Source: Robinsoniella peoriensis
Lineage (GTDB): Bacteria > Bacillota > Clostridia > Lachnospirales > Lachnospiraceae
Assembly: GCF_042680125.1 (NCBI RefSeq)
Contig: NZ_JBHTNY010000042.1
Length of the DNA stretch: 64,000 bases
Strand: one strand, 5' to 3'
A program made the translations under genes and the position numbers. Shown in pieces: positions 60,854 to 64,000 of the stretch. The notes beneath the pieces are model-generated. The model worked only from the letters and a program-made list of their open reading frames with translations, was not told the origin of the DNA and made no database searches. The stretch's first letter is position 1, and every line of letters starts with the position of its first letter.

Positions 60854-62377
60854 ATGATTCCTGTAATGATCGTAGAAGATGAATTTCTGGTCCGGGTTGG
60901 ACTGAAATCATTAATAGACTGGAATGCCTATGGATTTTATATTGCAGCAGATGCATCAAACGGCCAGGAAGGGCTGGCCTTATATGAAAAACACCATCCC
61001 TACCTGATCATTACTGACATTCGCATGTCCCCGGTAAGCGGACTGGAAATGATGAATGAAATCCGAAAACTGGATAGTGAAGTGAAATTTATCATCATAT
61101 CTGCCTATAATGATTTTGAATATGCTCAGCAGGCAATCCGCTACGGCGTGGAACTGTATCTGTGTAAATCTACTTTTAAAAATGAGGACCTGACTGCGGC
61201 ACTGCCGAAAATCAAAGCCTCTTACCCGGATTCCAGGCAGGCGGACCCATCTGATTCAGAACCTTCTATTCAGAATTTCTCAGAAGTTTTTACCGATGCT
61301 TCCGATATCCGCAGCCTGGAGAAATATCTGGAGCAGCACCATCTGTCCGACTGTCCAAAAATGGTCATTGCCGCACGCCATGACCGTCATACTAATAACA
61401 GCATCAACCAAAACTTATACCACAATATCATCCAGAATATCCTTAAACGTTGTCAGATATCATACCAGTTATACAGTAAAGATGATTTTATCCTCTGTCT
61501 TCTGGATGCCTCCGATACAGAAAAAATACGTACCATCGCACAGGAACTACACAAAACACTGCTCAATTATACAAAACAGCCCTGCTATTTTGGAATTTCC
61601 TCTACATTTGCCAATCCTGCGCTGAAACTTTACCGGGCAGTAAATGAAGCCTGCCTCACCTGCAATGAATTTATTTTTGATAAATCCGTAAACATAAGGA
61701 ATTTTTCCGGCAGCAGTACATCGAACTGTTACAGCGGCCACTGTGCCGGAAGTACTTCGAATCCTGCTAATATTGAAATAAACGTGGAACGATTAATGTC
61801 TTCTGTTTTTTCATTCCGCAAGCAGGATTCGGAAATGATTATCCGGGAAATGATATTTTCCTGTAAAAATTACAGATCCCTGGAAAAAAGTGTCTTCACG
61901 ATTTTACTATCCTTTATTGAATACGATAACAGCAGCATGGTATCTGCCCTATTAGAGCGGGAATTGAAAAAAGATGATCTGGACAGGATTGCTGCCTCTT
62001 TGCTGGATTGGATTTATGCCCTTCCATTTAATACAATGGCAGTCAGTAACTCCAATGAATATGTGGAGACCGTGATATCCTATATAAAGTCACATCTGAG
62101 CGAGAATCTGTCAATTCAAAGCCTTGCCGATATGATCCACCTGTCTCCAAACTATCTTGGAAAAGTATTTTATCAGAAGACCGGGGCATTTCTGAACAAC
62201 TATATTACCGGATGCCGTATGAACAAGGCATGTGAATTGCTTCGCGGCACCGACCTTCCGGTAAATACCATCGGAATCATGACCGGCATCAGCAATCCCC
62301 ATTATTTTTCCAAGCTGTTCCGGGATACGGTAGGTTCTTCTCCCAGTAAATACCGGCTTACGCCGCCTGCTACGTAA
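60854..62377 (+). CDS. YesN-type AraC response regulator, now orphan
   Basis: A 507-residue regulator: receiver domain with EDEF (8-11), phosphoacceptor Asp in YLIITDIRMSPVSG near residue 55 and the conserved Ser/Lys (IISAYNDFEYA, LCKSTF), a variable middle region, and a C-terminal AraC domain with two helix-turn-helices (NLSIQSLADMIHLSPNYLGK; NTIGIMTGISNPHYFSKLFRD). ATG 60854 has AAGGAGG 9 nt upstream. The coding sequence is intact, but its kinase and presumably its promoter were removed by the deletion at about 60.38 kb. Such pairs usually control sugar or other solute uptake. Confidence 0.9.
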   Translation: MIPVMIVEDEFLVRVGLKSLIDWNAYGFYIAADASNGQEGLALYEKHHPYLIITDIRMSPVSGLEMMNEIRKLDSEVKFIIISAYNDFEYAQQAIRYGVELYLCKSTFKNEDLTAALPKIKASYPDSRQADPSDSEPSIQNFSEVFTDASDIRSLEKYLEQHHLSDCPKMVIAARHDRHTNNSINQNLYHNIIQNILKRCQISYQLYSKDDFILCLLDASDTEKIRTIAQELHKTLLNYTKQPCYFGISSTFANPALKLYRAVNEACLTCNEFIFDKSVNIRNFSGSSTSNCYSGHCAGSTSNPANIEINVERLMSSVFSFRKQDSEMIIREMIFSCKNYRSLEKSVFTILLSFIEYDNSSMVSALLERELKKDDLDRIAASLLDWIYALPFNTMAVSNSNEYVETVISYIKSHLSENLSIQSLADMIHLSPNYLGKVFYQKTGAFLNNYITGCRMNKACELLRGTDLPVNTIGIMTGISNPHYFSKLFRDTVGSSPSKYRLTPPAT

Positions 62378-62450
62378 GCGCATACACCAGAATCACATGT
62401 TTTAAACAGATCTGATTAATGAATTACAAATTTATTACGGTCTCGAATAA

Positions 62451-62505
62451 AAAAGGAACGTGGAAATAAATGATGTTTTTCATCCTCATTTATTTACGGC
62501 GTTCC
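62451..62505. terminator. terminator after the response regulator gene
   Basis: AAGGAACG...AAATAAATGA pairs with TCATTTATTT..CGTTCCT around TGTTTTTCATCC. Weak T-run. Confidence 0.6.
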
Positions 62506-62629
62506 TCTGTTATTTGGCAAGGTATTCTTCCAGGAATAAGCTGTTTTCTATCTCCTTACAAATCGGTGTCATTTCATCCTTCTATCTTTAAATATCACCA
62601 CGTTTTATAGCTATTTTTTTAAGATCTGT

Positions 62630-63667
62630 TCACATTTCTTTGCAGGCCTTCAGAAAATACTTTATTTTTTCATCGGAAACATTTTTATCAATTCCAACAC
62701 AGGAAACTGAAATTAAACCACCATTTTCCTGTCCTGTTACCGCCAATTCCTGCACTCCCCGCATAATTTCCTCTTCTGATGCTTCCAAAAGCCGCGCAGG
62801 ACTATACCTGGCATTTAAAAACACCCCCGGAAACTTACTTCTTACCAAGGCTAAGTCTGAAAAAGCTCCAACTTCCGCAAAGTCCAGATTAGGAATCTTC
62901 CGGTATCCGTCCACCACATGTTCCATCGTCGCACCACAGTGATGCACACCAAAGCTGCCAAATGTTTCCGCCAATATCTGATCACAGGGTAAAAGAAATT
63001 TTTCGTATAAGTCATTGGAAATCATCTCCACCGAGCAATTGGATGTCACATAAACATTCGGCCGTACCTTTCTTACAATTGCCGTAACACCGCCGGAAAT
63101 ATCATCTGACAGCATCTTCAGACGTCTCCCCACTGAAATGGAAAGTTTTGTTATTTCATACAGAAGATGCTCTGCTTCTTCCGGTGCCGTATAAAACACC
63201 ACCATGGCTTCCTGCCCCATCAAATCCATGGAAATGTTTTGTATCCCCTGAAGATTGATATATGGCTCCACATAACCAAACTTACCCAGCAGGTAATCGA
63301 TTTGCCTCTGTGTTCGCTGCCAGACTTCGCTTTTTTCAAGTTCGGGAGCAAAAATCTCACCTATCTCATCTTCATCCAAATCCCTGCAAATAATCTGCGG
63401 AGAATTATCTGCCTGGTATTTTACTTCACATCCCATCAGTTCCGAATAAAGATATCCTGCGGCTAAAAGGTCAGTCCCAAGCAGAGGGCGCATCAATGGA
63501 GCCTTTTCACCCAGACCATACTCACCAAAATGATCGTAAAGTGCACGGCGCATTTTCATATCGCATTCCATTCGATACTGCGGCTCATCAAAAAAGTCCC
63601 TGGTAAAATCTATTCCTGCATGGGCATGCCACCAGGACGGATGAAAGGTTATATCATATTTCATCAT
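62630..63667 (-). CDS. UroD/MtaA-family protein
   Basis: A 345-residue member of the UroD superfamily: MKYDITFHPSWWHAHAGIDFTRDF at the N-terminus, PLLGTDLLAAGYLYSE near residue 62, VTSNCSVEMISNDLYEKFLLPCDQILAETF in outline near 210-240, and GVHHCGATMEHV near 240, the zinc His-x-Cys. It is probably a corrinoid-dependent methyltransferase or related C1 enzyme; the donor is unknown. The start ATG overlaps the stop of the next upstream UroD-like gene by four bases (ATGA), so the two are translationally coupled. Confidence 0.82.
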   Translation of the reverse strand: MMKYDITFHPSWWHAHAGIDFTRDFFDEPQYRMECDMKMRRALYDHFGEYGLGEKAPLMRPLLGTDLLAAGYLYSELMGCEVKYQADNSPQIICRDLDEDEIGEIFAPELEKSEVWQRTQRQIDYLLGKFGYVEPYINLQGIQNISMDLMGQEAMVVFYTAPEEAEHLLYEITKLSISVGRRLKMLSDDISGGVTAIVRKVRPNVYVTSNCSVEMISNDLYEKFLLPCDQILAETFGSFGVHHCGATMEHVVDGYRKIPNLDFAEVGAFSDLALVRSKFPGVFLNARYSPARLLEASEEEIMRGVQELAVTGQENGGLISVSCVGIDKNVSDEKIKYFLKACKEM

Positions 63668-64000
63668 CTCTCCTCCAAACTATGTAACTTTTCATATAGT
63701 TTCTTCTGTTCATCCGGTGTCTTACAGTAAGTTACACAGATAAGCTTCTGTTTTGGTTTCCACAACTTTTCAAAAACCGAGTATGCATGTTCTGCACCTC
63801 CAACAACCCGGGCATTTAACACAATACCACTGCCTGCAAATCCCTCTGCAAAAATCTCCGGGCAATTTGGAGAAGGATCTGTCTCAATGGAAAAAGCACC
63901 GTCAGCCATGAAAATATTTTGATAGCGTTTCACCATTTCAATTTTAGACTCCCAAACTCCGCAGGAATGGTATACAACACCTCCAAATGCCGCTCCCAGC
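63664..64000 (-). CDS. UroD-family protein, 5' end outside window
   Basis: About 111 C-terminal residues, open at the right edge. VYHSCGVWESKIEMVKRYQN carries the His-x-Cys motif, then GAFSIETDPSPNCPEIFAEGFAG and a normal C-terminus. Closest in kind to the gene it overlaps (62630-63667). It would be a second UroD-type subunit or paralogue in the same operon. Confidence 0.75.
   Translation of the reverse strand, partial: LGAAFGGVVYHSCGVWESKIEMVKRYQNIFMADGAFSIETDPSPNCPEIFAEGFAGSGIVLNARVVGGAEHAYSVFEKLWKPKQKLICVTYCKTPDEQKKLYEKLHSLEER

Overview
The window looks like chromosomal DNA of an anaerobic, low-to-moderate GC member of the Clostridia, most likely a Lachnospiraceae-type bacterium. The evidence is AGGAGG-type ribosome binding sites throughout, FtsX-type ABC exporters beside an OmpR two-component pair, YesM/YesN-type regulators, corrinoid methyltransferases, a split glycine decarboxylase (GcvPA/GcvPB), a tandem glycine riboswitch and a CoiA/HelD/YoaP gene complement. 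The genus cannot be fixed from sequence reading alone.

Layout. 0.3-11.9 kb: housekeeping and stress genes. These are an M18 aminopeptidase, an ABC exporter whose ATPase gene is frameshifted together with its two-component system, DJ-1/PfpI and WYL proteins, a FUSC membrane protein, a secreted CAP-domain protein with a PET-rich linker, and a ribbon-helix-helix (RHH) regulator divergent from a small unknown gene. 12-24.3 kb: a tRNA-Gly integration hot spot. An intact integrative mobilizable element (IME, about 13.55-24.28 kb) carries a MobT-type relaxase/Rep, a candidate oriT, a tyrosine integrase, a repressor with twin operators, a STAND NTPase, and a PHP-ATPase plus LexA-like S24 peptidase module. 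To its left are the remains of an older, related element (integrase tail, type I toxin locus, small-protein remnant) ending in a 20-bp copy of the tRNA-Gly 3' end. 24.3-24.5 kb: three tRNA genes (Gly-GCC, Gly-UCC, Phe-GAA).

24.7-42.9 kb: polyphosphate kinase with an unusual 15-bp repeat tract at its 5' end, an HD hydrolase, a GH42 beta-galactosidase with an AraC regulator, acetyltransferases, a CoiA-like protein, a TetR/nucleoside phosphorylase pair, a HelD helicase, superoxide dismutase, and a P-type cation ATPase behind what reads as a yybP-ykoY (Mn2+) riboswitch.

43-64 kb: a one-carbon cluster. It has two GPH-type transporters, an iron alcohol dehydrogenase, UroD/MtaA-type methyltransferases, two corrinoid proteins, a methyltetrahydrofolate:corrinoid methyltransferase, threonine aldolase, a GntR/UTRA regulator with matching operators at two promoters, and the complete glycine cleavage operon (gcvT-H-PA-PB-lpd) under a tandem glycine riboswitch. 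The inferred logic is that methyl groups pass through corrinoid proteins to tetrahydrofolate, while threonine gives acetaldehyde (reduced by the ADH) and glycine (oxidised by the glycine cleavage system to methylene-THF). At about 60.38 kb a deletion appears to have fused two truncated genes, a UroD-family gene and a YesM-type kinase gene, leaving an orphan YesN-type regulator.

The best candidate for an undescribed system is the PHP-ATPase/S24 module at 13.7-16.7 kb, bounded by two direct copies of a type I toxin-antitoxin locus.
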